A DNA stretch of 64,000 nucleotides from an uncultured Alphaproteobacteria bacterium (GCA_902599045.1 CACKEA010000001.1:1-64000); one strand, 5' to 3'; shown: positions 24,289 to 37,268, numbered from the stretch's first letter. Notes: generated from the letters alone by a model not told the origin. A program made the numbers and translations.

Positions 24289-26963
24289 TGAGCTTCGCCC
24301 CAATTTAAACCACCACCAAAGTCAACTTTTATAGGTGTTTTAAAAAATTTATATTTTTGATGTGATGTTTCCATCAGATTAGTTATTTCTGGAATAATAT
24401 CTTTTTCTTTTTTATGTATCTCAAACAAGAGTTCATCGTGAACTTGGGATGTCATTTTTGACTTACAATTATTTTTTCTTAAGTAATTATGTATATCTAA
24501 CATTGCAATTTTTATAAGATCAGATGCAGTGCCTTGAATTGGGGCATTGATAGCTTGTCTTTCTGCAAATGATCTCAACATAAAATTTTTAGCATTGATA
24601 TCTTTTATGTGAGACTTCCTTCCAAAAAGATTTTCCACAAAACCTAATTTTTTTGCTTTATCTGTAGTTAATTTCATAAAGTCATTAATATTTGGAAATT
24701 TTTGAAAATAATTATCGATGAAAAGTTTTGCCTCAGCGTTACTTACACCTAATTGTTTTGCAAGTCCATATTGGCTAATACCATATATTATTCCAAAGTT
24801 AATAATCTTGGCCATCCTTCTATCGTTATCATTGATTGATTTTTTATTAAAAACTAATTGGCCTGTGCTTTCATGAATGTCCTGATCTTCTTGAAAAGCT
24901 TTCAATAAATTTGGATCTTCGCAAGCCTCACATAAAACTCGAAGTTCAATTTGTGAGTAGTCAAAACTATAAAGTTCATGATCTTTTTCAGCTATAAAGG
25001 CTGTTCTTATCTTTTTTCCAATTTCAGTTCTGATTGGGATGTTTTGAAGATTAGGTTCAGATGAACTTAGTCGTCCTGTTATGGTTGCGGCAATATTAAA
25101 TGTACTATGAACCCTGTCTTTTTTATCTGCGTGATCAGCTAACGAAGAGGTGTAGGTAGAAACAAGCTTGGAGTATTGTCTCCATTGCAAAATATGTGAG
25201 GCTATCTCAACACCTTCAGACTCTAACTGCTCTAATACTTTCACATTTGTTTGAAAGTCTCCTGCCTTAGTCTTCTTTGTGACTTTTATATCTAATTTCT
25301 TGAAAATTTCAGTTAATTGTTTTGGGGATCCAATATTGAATTCTTCACCAGCAATCTTAAATATTTTCTGCTCAATTTTATCAATCTCTTTGTTGAGATC
25401 TTTTTCTAGTTTATTTAAAAATTTTAAATCTATTTTACAACCATTGCTCTCTACTTCTTGGAGAACTAAACTTAGTTTTTTATCAATATCATAATAAATC
25501 CAACTATCTAAGGACTCAGCTATCTGCTCATTGAGAGTTTCATATAATTTGAACGTGGCATATGCATCATGAGCCGCATAATTTGTAGCGGCTTCTAATG
25601 GCACTTCAGAAAAATCTTTGTATTTTCTCTTGGACTCATTTTTTATAACATCTTTGAACTTTTCTTTTTCTTCTCCAAAATAGTAATAATACAAATCTTC
25701 TAAGTTATGTTTTGTTAAACCATTGTTAACAAAAAAAGACATAAGTAATGTATCTTGGAAAGAGACAGTGTTGACACCAAAACGTTTTAAGATTACAGAG
25801 TCATATTTTGCATTGTGAAATAATTTTAATATGGATTCATCTCCACACAGTTCACTTAGATTTTTAAGAACACTTTCTTGATCTTTGTTGGATAATTCAT
25901 TTTCTGGGGATTTAAACGGTAAGTAATAAGCTTGGTCGACATTCGATAAAGATATGCCAATAATATTTGCAGTATTTACGTCTAAACTGTCAGTTTCTAA
26001 GTCTATAGCCAATATTTTTTCAGATTTAAGAGAATTTAGATATTCTATTATTTCTTTTGTTTTAGTAAATGATTTAAAATTTATATTTTTTTTGGTTGCA
26101 TGAGGTTTTGTTTCATTGGCACTAGTTCTTATAAGTGATTTAAATTCGTACTTTTTAAAGAAGTCATTCAACTTTGTGGAGTCATCAAATTGTTTTAACT
26201 TCTCTATTTTAATGGGTAACTCAAGATTGTTTTTTAAAATAACAAGCTTATGGCTAATTTTTGCAGACTCCTCATGATCATGAATAAGGTTTTTTATTCT
26301 GACATTTGAAATTTGATCTTTTTTTAACAAGAGCTCCTCAAAAGTGCCGAATTCATTAATTAATTTAGCGGCTGTTTTAGGGCCTATTCCTGGAACTCCC
26401 GGTATATTATCAACACTATCTCCTATAAGAGCTTGAACATCTGTAATTCTATCTGGGCTGACTCCAAATTTTTCCATTACTTTTGCTTCATCAATCTCAA
26501 CATTTTTCATTGGGTCCATGATGCGATTGTTCGCTGATAACAATTGAAAGAGATCTTTGTCAGAACTAAATACAGTAGTGGGTATTTTATTATCCTCTCC
26601 ATATTTAACATAACTTGCAATAACGTCATCAGCCTCAAAATCTTTTTTTTCAATAACGTCGAGTCCAAATGCTTCAATAGCTTCGCGAATAATACTAAAT
26701 TGGGGTATTAAATCCTCAGGTGCCTCTCCACGGTTCGCTTTGTAGTCGGGAAATAAAGTGTTTCGAAAAGTATTCTTACCAGCATCAAGTATTATTAGTA
26801 TTTTGTCACTGGGGTGTTCTTCTATTAGTCTAAGCATCATATTACAAAATCCATAAACAGCATTAGTAGGTATGCCTTTAGAATTATTCATTGGGGGTAA
26901 GGCGTAATAGGCTCGGAAAATATATCCTGAACCATCCACAAGAATTAACCGAGACTCAGACAT
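24285..26963 (-). CDS. polA: DNA polymerase I
   Basis: 892 residues with all three domains: the 5' flap nuclease (DGSGYIFRAYYAL; DADDVIASY-type acidic residues; GDSVDNIPGVPGIGPKTA, about 1-290), the 3'-5' exonuclease with intact acidic residues (LAIDLETDSLD, about 325), and the polymerase domain (YSFDYSQIELRVL, RRMAKIINFGIIYG, SQVHDELLFEI). So proofreading is retained, unlike in many bacterial PolA proteins. It lies 32 bases downstream of regA and ends the long minus-strand run that begins at dnaA. Confidence 0.96.
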   Translation of the reverse strand: MSESRLILVDGSGYIFRAYYALPPMNNSKGIPTNAVYGFCNMMLRLIEEHPSDKILIILDAGKNTFRNTLFPDYKANRGEAPEDLIPQFSIIREAIEAFGLDVIEKKDFEADDVIASYVKYGEDNKIPTTVFSSDKDLFQLLSANNRIMDPMKNVEIDEAKVMEKFGVSPDRITDVQALIGDSVDNIPGVPGIGPKTAAKLINEFGTFEELLLKKDQISNVRIKNLIHDHEESAKISHKLVILKNNLELPIKIEKLKQFDDSTKLNDFFKKYEFKSLIRTSANETKPHATKKNINFKSFTKTKEIIEYLNSLKSEKILAIDLETDSLDVNTANIIGISLSNVDQAYYLPFKSPENELSNKDQESVLKNLSELCGDESILKLFHNAKYDSVILKRFGVNTVSFQDTLLMSFFVNNGLTKHNLEDLYYYYFGEEKEKFKDVIKNESKRKYKDFSEVPLEAATNYAAHDAYATFKLYETLNEQIAESLDSWIYYDIDKKLSLVLQEVESNGCKIDLKFLNKLEKDLNKEIDKIEQKIFKIAGEEFNIGSPKQLTEIFKKLDIKVTKKTKAGDFQTNVKVLEQLESEGVEIASHILQWRQYSKLVSTYTSSLADHADKKDRVHSTFNIAATITGRLSSSEPNLQNIPIRTEIGKKIRTAFIAEKDHELYSFDYSQIELRVLCEACEDPNLLKAFQEDQDIHESTGQLVFNKKSINDNDRRMAKIINFGIIYGISQYGLAKQLGVSNAEAKLFIDNYFQKFPNINDFMKLTTDKAKKLGFVENLFGRKSHIKDINAKNFMLRSFAERQAINAPIQGTASDLIKIAMLDIHNYLRKNNCKSKMTSQVHDELLFEIHKKEKDIIPEITNLMETSHQKYKFFKTPIKVDFGGGLNWGEAH

Positions 26964-26995
26964 CTAGGCAGAATAACAAAGATTGCAGGTATATA

Positions 26996-27556
26996 CTATT
27001 CTTTAGGGGCGTGCTTATTTAGAATTCTTTGAAGAGTTCTTCGATGCATTTTTAATCGTCTTGCTGTTTCAGAAACATTACGGTTACACTGAGTAAAAAC
27101 TCTTTGTATATGTTCCCATCTAATTCTATCTGCAGACATTGGATTTTCAGGAGGTGGGGGCAGAGATGTAGCTGTGGAGGACATTAGTGACTTTTCAATA
27201 TCATCAATATTAGCTGGTTTTGTTAAGTAATCATCAGCGCCTAATTTTACAGATGACACTGCTGTAGCTATGTTGCCGTAACTAGTTAACATAACGGTCC
27301 GACACTCTGGGTTTTGCTCTTTTATTACCTTAATAACATCAAGTCCAGAGCCGTCTCCTAAGCGTAGGTCAACTATGGCGTAATTAAAGTTATTGCCTGA
27401 TAAAACGCCTAATGCCTCTTTTTTAGACGCAGCTGCTGTTACTGTGAAATCTTTTCGTTGAAAAGAAGTGGTTAATCGCTCTCGAAAGGGCTTATCGTCC
27501 TCAATAATAAAAAGTGTTTTGTCTTTTGTTACTGCGTTTTGTTCTAAATCTGCCAT
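26996..27556 (-). CDS. regA: Redox response regulator RegA/PrrA/ActR
   Basis: 186-residue response regulator of the alphaproteobacterial RegA family. The receiver has IIEDDKPFRERL, phospho-acceptor Asp in AIVDLRLGDGSG (about residue 66) and MLTSYG. A proline-rich linker (LPPPPENP) leads to the Fis-like helix-turn-helix NVSETARRLKMHRRTLQRIL, which is nearly invariant in this family. It activates or represses respiratory, photosynthetic, carbon and nitrogen genes by redox state. It overlaps the end of regB by 13 bases, so the pair is translationally coupled. Confidence 0.93.
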   Translation of the reverse strand: MADLEQNAVTKDKTLFIIEDDKPFRERLTTSFQRKDFTVTAAASKKEALGVLSGNNFNYAIVDLRLGDGSGLDVIKVIKEQNPECRTVMLTSYGNIATAVSSVKLGADDYLTKPANIDDIEKSLMSSTATSLPPPPENPMSADRIRWEHIQRVFTQCNRNVSETARRLKMHRRTLQRILNKHAPKE

Positions 27557-28788
27557 GTTAAAGTTACTTCTGCTCCATTATTACTTTGTACTGATATTTC
27601 ACCATTTAGATTTTCAATCATTTGTTTTGTTATGAATAACCCAAGGCCCATATTTACCCCTTTTTCAGGCCTGCTAGAATAGAATGGTTTTCCAAAATTA
27701 GCTATAAACTTTTTATCAAAACCTGGGCCGTCATCACGGATTTTGATAGAATATGTATTTGTTGAAGTTTCTGAAATTATTAATATTTCTTTATATGCAA
27801 AACTAATTGCATTTTTGATTATATTGTTCATAGCAATATTAAGCTCAGGTGTAATTTTAATATTAATATTTTTAGAATTTTCATCCGATCTATAATCTAA
27901 ATTTATTGCACGATAATTATTTGAGAATTGTTCGCACAAAGATTGTGTATATGCATCTAATGACATATTAGTTATTTCAGAGGAGAGTTCTGTTGACTCA
28001 GGATTAGTTGAAAGTTCTTTAAGTATTGCCTTACATCTATCTAATTCTAACAATAAGGTTTTAATATCTTTTCCATAATCATCTTTTAGTTTTTTATCTT
28101 GATTAAAGTCTCCGACAATTAGGTTTATTGTATTCAATGGTGTCCCTAGTTCATGAACAGCTGCTGCTGCCAACCCACCTACTTTTAAAAGCTCTTTTTC
28201 ATTTTGAAGTTGCTTGCTTGCTAATTCATATGCTTTTTGCGTGCTTTTGTAGTTTAGAGAAAAGTAATAAAGATAAAAAACTAAAAATATGCTGCTTATA
28301 AAAAGAGAGATCATGATAGCTAGACTATATGTAAAATTAATATTGGGATGAACGGATGGAGGAAGAGCAATAAAGAAATTAAATATTAAGGCAAAGCAAA
28401 CTAACGCCAAACTTAAAATAATAATTATTCTCTCTATCGCTAGGTATGATGCTGCAATTGCAATAGGAGCTAAAATGATAAAAATGAAAGGATTAGTGTA
28501 TCCCCCGTTCAAAGCAATTAAACTCGAAATTTGAATGATATCAAAACATAAAAATATGAAGACTTGTTTTTCTGAAATAATTTTATCACCTTTGTTTAAG
28601 TAAAAACCTAAGATAATGCTAGCCATCAAGACAAAGGCTATAATCCATGAAGCAGTTGCAACTATTTTTGAAATCTCGAAAAAATACTGTGTAATTGATA
28701 AGGTAGCGGCCTGACCACCGAAAGCAATGGCTCGTATAATTAGAAAATCAGAGGAATTAACGAAAAGGAAGTTTTTTTGATTATCCAA
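27544..28788 (-). CDS. regB: Redox sensor histidine kinase RegB/PrrB/ActS
   Basis: 414-residue membrane kinase. Several transmembrane segments fill residues about 10-190. The ubiquinone-sensing heptad GGYTNPF is present near residue 95. The H-box is AVHELGTPLN, and a cysteine exactly 40 residues after the histidine (LDRCKAIL) matches the redox-active Cys265 of Rhodobacter RegB. N and G boxes (NNIIKNAI, RDDGPGF, GLGLFI) complete the kinase. Start appears to be TTG, directly abutting the gyrB stop. Partner is regA downstream. Confidence 0.93.
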   Translation of the reverse strand: MDNQKNFLFVNSSDFLIIRAIAFGGQAATLSITQYFFEISKIVATASWIIAFVLMASIILGFYLNKGDKIISEKQVFIFLCFDIIQISSLIALNGGYTNPFIFIILAPIAIAASYLAIERIIIILSLALVCFALIFNFFIALPPSVHPNINFTYSLAIMISLFISSIFLVFYLYYFSLNYKSTQKAYELASKQLQNEKELLKVGGLAAAAVHELGTPLNTINLIVGDFNQDKKLKDDYGKDIKTLLLELDRCKAILKELSTNPESTELSSEITNMSLDAYTQSLCEQFSNNYRAINLDYRSDENSKNINIKITPELNIAMNNIIKNAISFAYKEILIISETSTNTYSIKIRDDGPGFDKKFIANFGKPFYSSRPEKGVNMGLGLFITKQMIENLNGEISVQSNNGAEVTLTWQI

Positions 28789-32324
<3,536 letters not shown>

Positions 32325-33434
32325 TTAAATTCTCATTGGCATTAAAATATATAAACTTGTTGAGTCTTTAGGGTCCTTTACTATGACTGGTGATGATTGG
32401 TTGAGTAACTCTAAGATCATAGTATCTCCTTCAATCACATCTTGTAAATCCAAAATATATTTTGAATTAAAAAGTATTTCTAAACCCTCAGCAGCATAGT
32501 TTGCTGCAACCTCTTCGTCTCCTTTGTTGCTGTCTGTGCTTGTAGCCATAATCTTAATACTATTATTTTCAAATTGTAATTTAACTGTGGGTGTTTTGTC
32601 TTGATTTACAGTTGAGACTCTATCAATAGCATTAAAAAATGGTTCTGCTTCAACTTGTAGTAATTTGTCATTAGATACAGGTATTACTTTTTCGTAATCT
32701 GGGAAAGTTCCATCAATAAGCTTACTTATTATTATAAAATTATCTGCTTCTATGCTTACCTGAGTATCTGTGCATATTATTTTTACCTTACCTTCAAAGT
32801 CCCCTAACATACGGTCTAACTGAAGTATAAATTTTCTTGGGAGAATGATGCCTGATATGTTAATTACATTTGCTAGATCTAACTCTGTCTTAGCTAATCT
32901 ATGACCGTCAGTAGCAACACATCTTAAAGTAGAATTTGCTCCATTGGTGACAGTATGAAAGTAAATACCGTTGAGATAATATCTTGTCTCTTCGGCAGAT
33001 ATTGCAAATTTTGTTTTATTAAAGAGTCTTTTAATCTGAGGTATAGATAGCTCGAAAGAGTTTGTCGGGTCTAACGGTACAAACTTTGGGAACTCGTCTG
33101 CCGTTAATGCGTTTAATTCGAAAACAGAGTTATCAGAATTTATTATTAATCTGTTTCCCTCTAATTTACATTTTACAATAGAGTTTTTTTTTGTTTTACG
33201 AATTATATCAGTAAGTATTCTTGAGTTAACCGTTGCTTCACCATTTTTTGAAGAGTCAGTTGAAACAAACTCTCGAATAGAGATGTCCATATCTGTCGAT
33301 CTTATTTCAATTTGGTTGTTGTCACATTTAATATAAATATTGGATAAAATGGGAATAGTCGATCTACTGTCAACAATTGAACTGACATGAGTTAAAACTC
33401 TTAAAAAAGCCTCTCGACTAACTCTAAAATCCAT
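32325..33434 (-). CDS. dnaN: DNA polymerase III beta sliding clamp
   Basis: 369 residues, normal length for the clamp with three repeated domains. N-terminus MDFRVSREAFLRVLTHVSSIVDSR and C-terminus SSPVIVKDPKDSTSLYILMPMRI are diagnostic, as are IRRTDMDIS-like IRSTDMDIS near 50 and VATDGHRLAKTE near 175. Directly abuts dnaA upstream and recF downstream with no spacer. Confidence 0.97.
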   Translation of the reverse strand: MDFRVSREAFLRVLTHVSSIVDSRSTIPILSNIYIKCDNNQIEIRSTDMDISIREFVSTDSSKNGEATVNSRILTDIIRKTKKNSIVKCKLEGNRLIINSDNSVFELNALTADEFPKFVPLDPTNSFELSIPQIKRLFNKTKFAISAEETRYYLNGIYFHTVTNGANSTLRCVATDGHRLAKTELDLANVINISGIILPRKFILQLDRMLGDFEGKVKIICTDTQVSIEADNFIIISKLIDGTFPDYEKVIPVSNDKLLQVEAEPFFNAIDRVSTVNQDKTPTVKLQFENNSIKIMATSTDSNKGDEEVAANYAAEGLEILFNSKYILDLQDVIEGDTMILELLNQSSPVIVKDPKDSTSLYILMPMRI

Positions 33435-34802
33435 TTAGGAAGTTTGCAATATTCTAGTCAAAAGTTCAATATCTTCTGCTAAGTTAGGGTCATTAACCAT
33501 AATTTCTTCAATAGTTTTAATAGCATGGATAACGGTAGTGTGGTCTCTGCCACCAAATTTTCTACCAATTTCAGGTAAAGATCTGGTTGTAATTGATTTT
33601 GCTAAATACATAGCTACCTGTCTTGGGCGCGCAACAGATCTTGATCTTCTAGGAGAATGCATATCTGATAGTTTAATATTGTAATGCTCAACAACTTTCT
33701 TTTGGATTTCATCAATTGTAATTTTTCTAGAGTTAGTTCTAAGTAAATCTTTTAATACATCTTTCACAAGGTCAACAGATATTTCAGAGTCTTGAATTGA
33801 TGCATGAACAGCCAATCTATTTAAGGCACCTTCCATTTCTCTAACATTATTGGTAATTTTATTTGCTAAAAATTCCATTACTTCTTGTTTTAGCTGTAAA
33901 GATTTTTGCTCAGCTTTTGCTTGAAGGATACCTAATCGTAACTCGTAGGTTAAAGGGTGTATATCTGCAACTAATCCCCAGCCTAATCTAGATTTTAATC
34001 TATCCTCTAAGCCGTCAAGATCTGCGGGTGATTTATCTGCTGAAATAATAATTTGTCTTTTTTTGTCAATTAAAGTGTTAAAAGTATGGAAAAATTCTTC
34101 TTGGGTATTGTCTTTACCGATAATAAATTGCACATCATCTATCATAAGAACATCTACTGATCTGAACTGTTCTTTAAAGCTCATAATATTTTTAAACCTG
34201 AGGGCTTTGATAAATTGATACATAAATTTTTCTGCAGTTAAATAAACAACATTTTTTTTTGGATTTCTTTTTTTTATGTTCCAAGCTACTGCATGCATTA
34301 AATGTGTTTTACCTAAACCAACGCCTCCATACAAAAATAATGGATTAAAACTTACTACCTCTGATTGCGCGACTCGCTGTGCAGCTGCGTATGCAAGCTC
34401 ATTGGGCTTTCCAACAATAAAATTATCAAAAGTAAATTTTGGATCTAATGGCGCAGAGATGTCATCATAATATGTGTCTTCATCATCATCTTTATCTTCA
34501 TAGATTACTTCTGTACCAGGAATAATCCGGTCATTATTCTCTTTTACGAGTATCGCTAGTTTATCAATACTATGACCTTGATCCATATAAGCTTTTTTGA
34601 TAACTGAGGCATAGTTTTTTATTATCCAATCACGTAAAAATCTTGTTGGAACTGAAAGAGTGAGAGAGGTATCTATATGAGATTCAAAATAAATGGGTTT
34701 TATCCAATTTTGAAAGGTATCTTTGTCTAGAGACTTTTTTAATTCGGATGTTATCTTGGACCAGGGCACATCTATGCCACCTTGATGCAGTTCGTCTTCC
34801 AC
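33435..34802 (-). CDS. dnaA: Chromosomal replication initiator DnaA
   Basis: 455 residues. Domain I (WSKITSELKKSLDKDTFQNWIKP), an acidic linker (EDKDDDEDTYYDD), AAA+ domain III with Walker A YGGVGLGKTHLMHA (about 160) and Walker B LMIDDVQFI, and the DNA-binding domain IV signature RDHTTVIHAI. Start is GTG. A GGAAGG lies 10 bases upstream and is partly hidden in a small hairpin. First gene of a minus-strand run of tightly packed genes to polA. Confidence 0.97.
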   Translation of the reverse strand: MEDELHQGGIDVPWSKITSELKKSLDKDTFQNWIKPIYFESHIDTSLTLSVPTRFLRDWIIKNYASVIKKAYMDQGHSIDKLAILVKENNDRIIPGTEVIYEDKDDDEDTYYDDISAPLDPKFTFDNFIVGKPNELAYAAAQRVAQSEVVSFNPLFLYGGVGLGKTHLMHAVAWNIKKRNPKKNVVYLTAEKFMYQFIKALRFKNIMSFKEQFRSVDVLMIDDVQFIIGKDNTQEEFFHTFNTLIDKKRQIIISADKSPADLDGLEDRLKSRLGWGLVADIHPLTYELRLGILQAKAEQKSLQLKQEVMEFLANKITNNVREMEGALNRLAVHASIQDSEISVDLVKDVLKDLLRTNSRKITIDEIQKKVVEHYNIKLSDMHSPRRSRSVARPRQVAMYLAKSITTRSLPEIGRKFGGRDHTTVIHAIKTIEEIMVNDPNLAEDIELLTRILQTS

Positions 34803-34812
34803 TATGTATATT

Positions 34813-34830
34813 CCTTCCTCTAAACGAAGG
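34813..34830 (-). promoter_or_regulatory. Hairpin overlapping the dnaA Shine-Dalgarno sequence
   Basis: On the minus strand CCTTC pairs with GAAGG across an 8-base loop; the 3' arm is part of the GGAAGG that serves as ribosome-binding site for the dnaA GTG start. The stem has only 5 pairs, so any effect on translation would be modest. Confidence 0.35.
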
Positions 34831-34908
34831 CGTATTTAAACATGAAAAGTTAAAAAAGAAGAATAAAAAAAAACGTTTTTTTTAAAAAAAATATCTTGAA
34901 AAAAAGAA
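34831..34908. other. A/T-tract spacer between rpsT and dnaA
   Basis: Contains long A and T runs (AAAAAAAAACGTTTTTTTT and further A tracts). It could serve as a weak rpsT terminator, a dnaA promoter region or a bent-DNA element. No DnaA box (TTATNCACA) was seen, so it is not supported as the replication origin. Confidence 0.4.
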
Positions 34909-35175
34909 TTATTTAGAAATTGCAGAAATATCTTTTTGAAGTTTGGAAATAGTTCTTGAGGCTTTGTTAAGGTGCATAATTTTCTTCTTAGTAGACTTAT
35001 GCAAAACAGACATAACCATTTTTAATTTTTCCATTGATTCATCTACTTTTTTATCTTTGATAAGTTTATCAATTGCCTTCAATTGGGTTGAAACATTAGA
35101 TTTTACTGCTTTGTTTACAGTTTTTTTTCTATCAGATTGACGAAGTCTTTTTTTTGCTGATTTATGTTGCGGCAT
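34909..35175 (-). CDS. rpsT: 30S ribosomal protein S20
   Basis: 88 residues, highly basic, with the S20 N-terminus MPQHKSAKKRLRQSDRK and helical Lys/Ala body. Binds 16S rRNA in the small subunit. It lies just upstream of dnaA on the same strand, a common alphaproteobacterial arrangement. Confidence 0.95.
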   Translation of the reverse strand: MPQHKSAKKRLRQSDRKKTVNKAVKSNVSTQLKAIDKLIKDKKVDESMEKLKMVMSVLHKSTKKKIMHLNKASRTISKLQKDISAISK

Positions 35176-35234
35176 ATAAAAATATTGTTAACAGGTTGTT
35201 CGTTTAATAACGTTAATAACTTATATAGATTTTT

Positions 35235-36053
35235 TTATTTTTGTAAAGCAGGTGAAAAAAAGGTCGAACGACCATTTTGAATGATTTTTTTTATTTTATA
35301 GGATTTTTTTTTATAAATTACATGTTCCTTTTGGTAAACCTTAAACAAACTCTGGAAACTTCCCAGTGTTCCGTCTGGAGATTTGTAATCGTTTATAGAA
35401 GATCCACCGTTCTTCAAAGATAACTTTAATACGAATTTGCAAGAGCTTATTAGCTGAGTCAATTCTGCTAAATTAAGAGAGTTTGTAAGCCTTAGAGGGC
35501 TTAATCTTGAATGAAAAAGTGCCTCGTTTGCATAAATATTTCCAATTCCTACTATCAAACTTTGATTAAGCAACGCCTGTTTCAAAGATACTTTTTTGCT
35601 AATGAATTTATTATATATTTCTTGGTTCTTAACCTTATTAACTAATAAATCAGTGCCATAATTTTTAAAAAAAATTTCAACCTCTTTTATATCCTCGAGT
35701 CTAAAAAACATGCCAAACCTACGAGGATCATTGAAGACTATTTTAAATTTATCAAATTGAAGAATGACATGGTCATGTTTCTCTTTTTTATAATTTTCGT
35801 TTAAATAAAACTTTAATCTTCCGCTCATTCCTAAATGAACAATCAAATAATTATCATTATCTAGTCTTATAACGATATATTTTGCAAAACGTTTTACAGT
35901 TATAATTTTTCTTTGAGATATAGACTCAAGATCTTTAAAGGTTAAATTTTTTCTTAATTTTTTTTGTGACTTACTAATAGAAATAATTTTTTTTCCTTTA
36001 ACTTTTGAGGTTAAATATCTTATTGTAGTTTCTACTTCAGGTAATTCAGGCAT
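35235..36053 (-). CDS. mutM: Formamidopyrimidine-DNA glycosylase, with degenerate zinc finger
   Basis: Base-excision repair glycosylase/AP lyase for 8-oxoguanine. N-terminal MPELPEVETTI (catalytic Pro after Met removal, then Glu) and VHLGMSGRLKF (lysine of the beta-hairpin) are intact, as is the H2TH region with GIGNIYANEALF. The C-terminal finger normally reads CPRCG...GRSTFYCPxCQ; here it is KKKSYKI...GRSTFFSPALQK, so all four zinc cysteines are missing while the DNA-contacting GRSTF is kept. This resembles the zincless finger of NEIL1 and plant Fpg proteins. Length 272. Start codon overlaps the divergent ubiE start by two bases. Confidence 0.92.
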   Translation of the reverse strand: MPELPEVETTIRYLTSKVKGKKIISISKSQKKLRKNLTFKDLESISQRKIITVKRFAKYIVIRLDNDNYLIVHLGMSGRLKFYLNENYKKEKHDHVILQFDKFKIVFNDPRRFGMFFRLEDIKEVEIFFKNYGTDLLVNKVKNQEIYNKFISKKVSLKQALLNQSLIVGIGNIYANEALFHSRLSPLRLTNSLNLAELTQLISSCKFVLKLSLKNGGSSINDYKSPDGTLGSFQSLFKVYQKEHVIYKKKSYKIKKIIQNGRSTFFSPALQK

Positions 36054-36753
36054 GATGTCTAAAAATAGTTCAAATCAATATAATATTACAGATATTTTTG
36101 AAAATGTATCTCATGCAAAATATGACTTAATGAATGATGTTATGAGTCTAGGCATACATAGACTTTGGAAAAAATATTTTGTAGATCTTGTCTCATCAAA
36201 ACATAACGCTAATGAAAAAATTTTAGATATAGCAAGTGGTAGTGGGGATATCTTCAATTTACTTCCTTTAACAAAAAATCTTTATGCAATAGACCCTGTC
36301 TCCGAAATGCACAATATATCTCGAAAAAAAAATAAATCTAAAAATATTAATTACCAAGTAGGATATGCAGAAAACCTACCATACAGGAAAAATTTTTTTC
36401 AAACGATAACTTGTACTTACGGTGTGAGAAATTTTAAAAATCGAAAAGATGGCTTTACTGAGGTCTATAGATGCTTAAAAAAAAATGGTTATTTTTTAAT
36501 TATGGAATTTGGCATACCAAAAAGAGATTTGCTTAAGAAACCATATAAAAACTTTTTAAAATATGTTTTGCCTTTTACTGGGAGTATCGTCGCTCATGAT
36601 AGACACAGTTATAAATACTTAGCTGAGAGTATTATCTCTTTTCCCTCTCAAATTAGTCTTGTGAATGAGCTGAAAAATATTGGTTTTTCTCATATTAAAA
36701 CTATTGATTTCATTTCTGGGGCGAACAACATATATATATTGCAGAAAAAATGA
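36052..36753 (+). CDS. ubiE: Ubiquinone/menaquinone biosynthesis C-methyltransferase UbiE
   Basis: SAM-dependent methyltransferase, 233 residues, methylating the benzoquinol ring in ubiquinone synthesis. Motif I ILDIASGSGDIF near residue 60, TCTYGVRNFKNR near 120 and MEFGIPKRD near 157 are the family signatures. Two consecutive ATGs (36052, 36055) open the gene. The first overlaps the start codon of divergent mutM, so promoter and ribosome-binding site lie inside mutM. Followed by coaC with a 4-base overlap; ubiB, which often lies between them in alphaproteobacteria, is absent. Confidence 0.92.
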   Translation: MMSKNSSNQYNITDIFENVSHAKYDLMNDVMSLGIHRLWKKYFVDLVSSKHNANEKILDIASGSGDIFNLLPLTKNLYAIDPVSEMHNISRKKNKSKNINYQVGYAENLPYRKNFFQTITCTYGVRNFKNRKDGFTEVYRCLKKNGYFLIMEFGIPKRDLLKKPYKNFLKYVLPFTGSIVAHDRHSYKYLAESIISFPSQISLVNELKNIGFSHIKTIDFISGANNIYILQKK

Positions 36754-37268
36754 AAATATTAATCATTATTACGGGAAGTGTTGGCTGCTACAAGTCTTTA
36801 GATTTAATTCGTGAATGCCAAAAAAAATCAATAGACTATGAAGTTATTGCAACAAAAAACACATTTGAATTTATTTCTAAATTATTACTTGAAACAATTT
36901 GTAATAAACAAGTTTATTCCGAACTTTTTGATTTAGATATGGAAAAAAAAATTGGACATATAAAATTAGCTCGAGATAATTCTCATATTATTGTTTACCC
37001 TGCAACAGCTAACATTATTTCTAAATTCGCAAAGGGTTTTTGTGATGATCTTGTATTGACATGTATGATTGCAGCAAACAAACCTATATATTTTGCTCCT
37101 GCTATGAACAAAGAAATGTGGGCTAATCCGATTATTCAAAATAATGTGGACTATTTAAAGAAAATTGGTCATCAGTTTATTGGGCCCGATGACGGATCTT
37201 TAGCCTGTGGTGAGTATGGAAGTGGCCGATTAGTTGACCCTGGCGAAATACTAAATCAACTTAAATAA
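36750..37268 (+). CDS. coaC: Phosphopantothenoylcysteine decarboxylase (CoaC half of CoaBC)
   Basis: FMN-dependent decarboxylase making 4'-phosphopantetheine in CoA synthesis. 172 residues, equal to the N-terminal half of a normal CoaBC. Seen: ITGSVGCYKSLDLI (FMN site), catalytic histidine in IGHIKLARD with PATANIISKFAKG, the PAMN motif (YFAPAMNKEMW) and the catalytic cysteine in GSLACGEYGSGR. It ends with TAA, and the very next codon, in the same frame, is the GTG of the CoaB half. The start overlaps the ubiE stop (ATGA). Confidence 0.92.
   Translation: MKILIIITGSVGCYKSLDLIRECQKKSIDYEVIATKNTFEFISKLLLETICNKQVYSELFDLDMEKKIGHIKLARDNSHIIVYPATANIISKFAKGFCDDLVLTCMIAANKPIYFAPAMNKEMWANPIIQNNVDYLKKIGHQFIGPDDGSLACGEYGSGRLVDPGEILNQLK

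Noticed and set aside
34803-34908. Replication origin next to dnaA
   Set aside because: AT-rich with A tracts, but no DnaA boxes were found; the alphaproteobacterial origin is often elsewhere. GC skew over the whole genome would decide.
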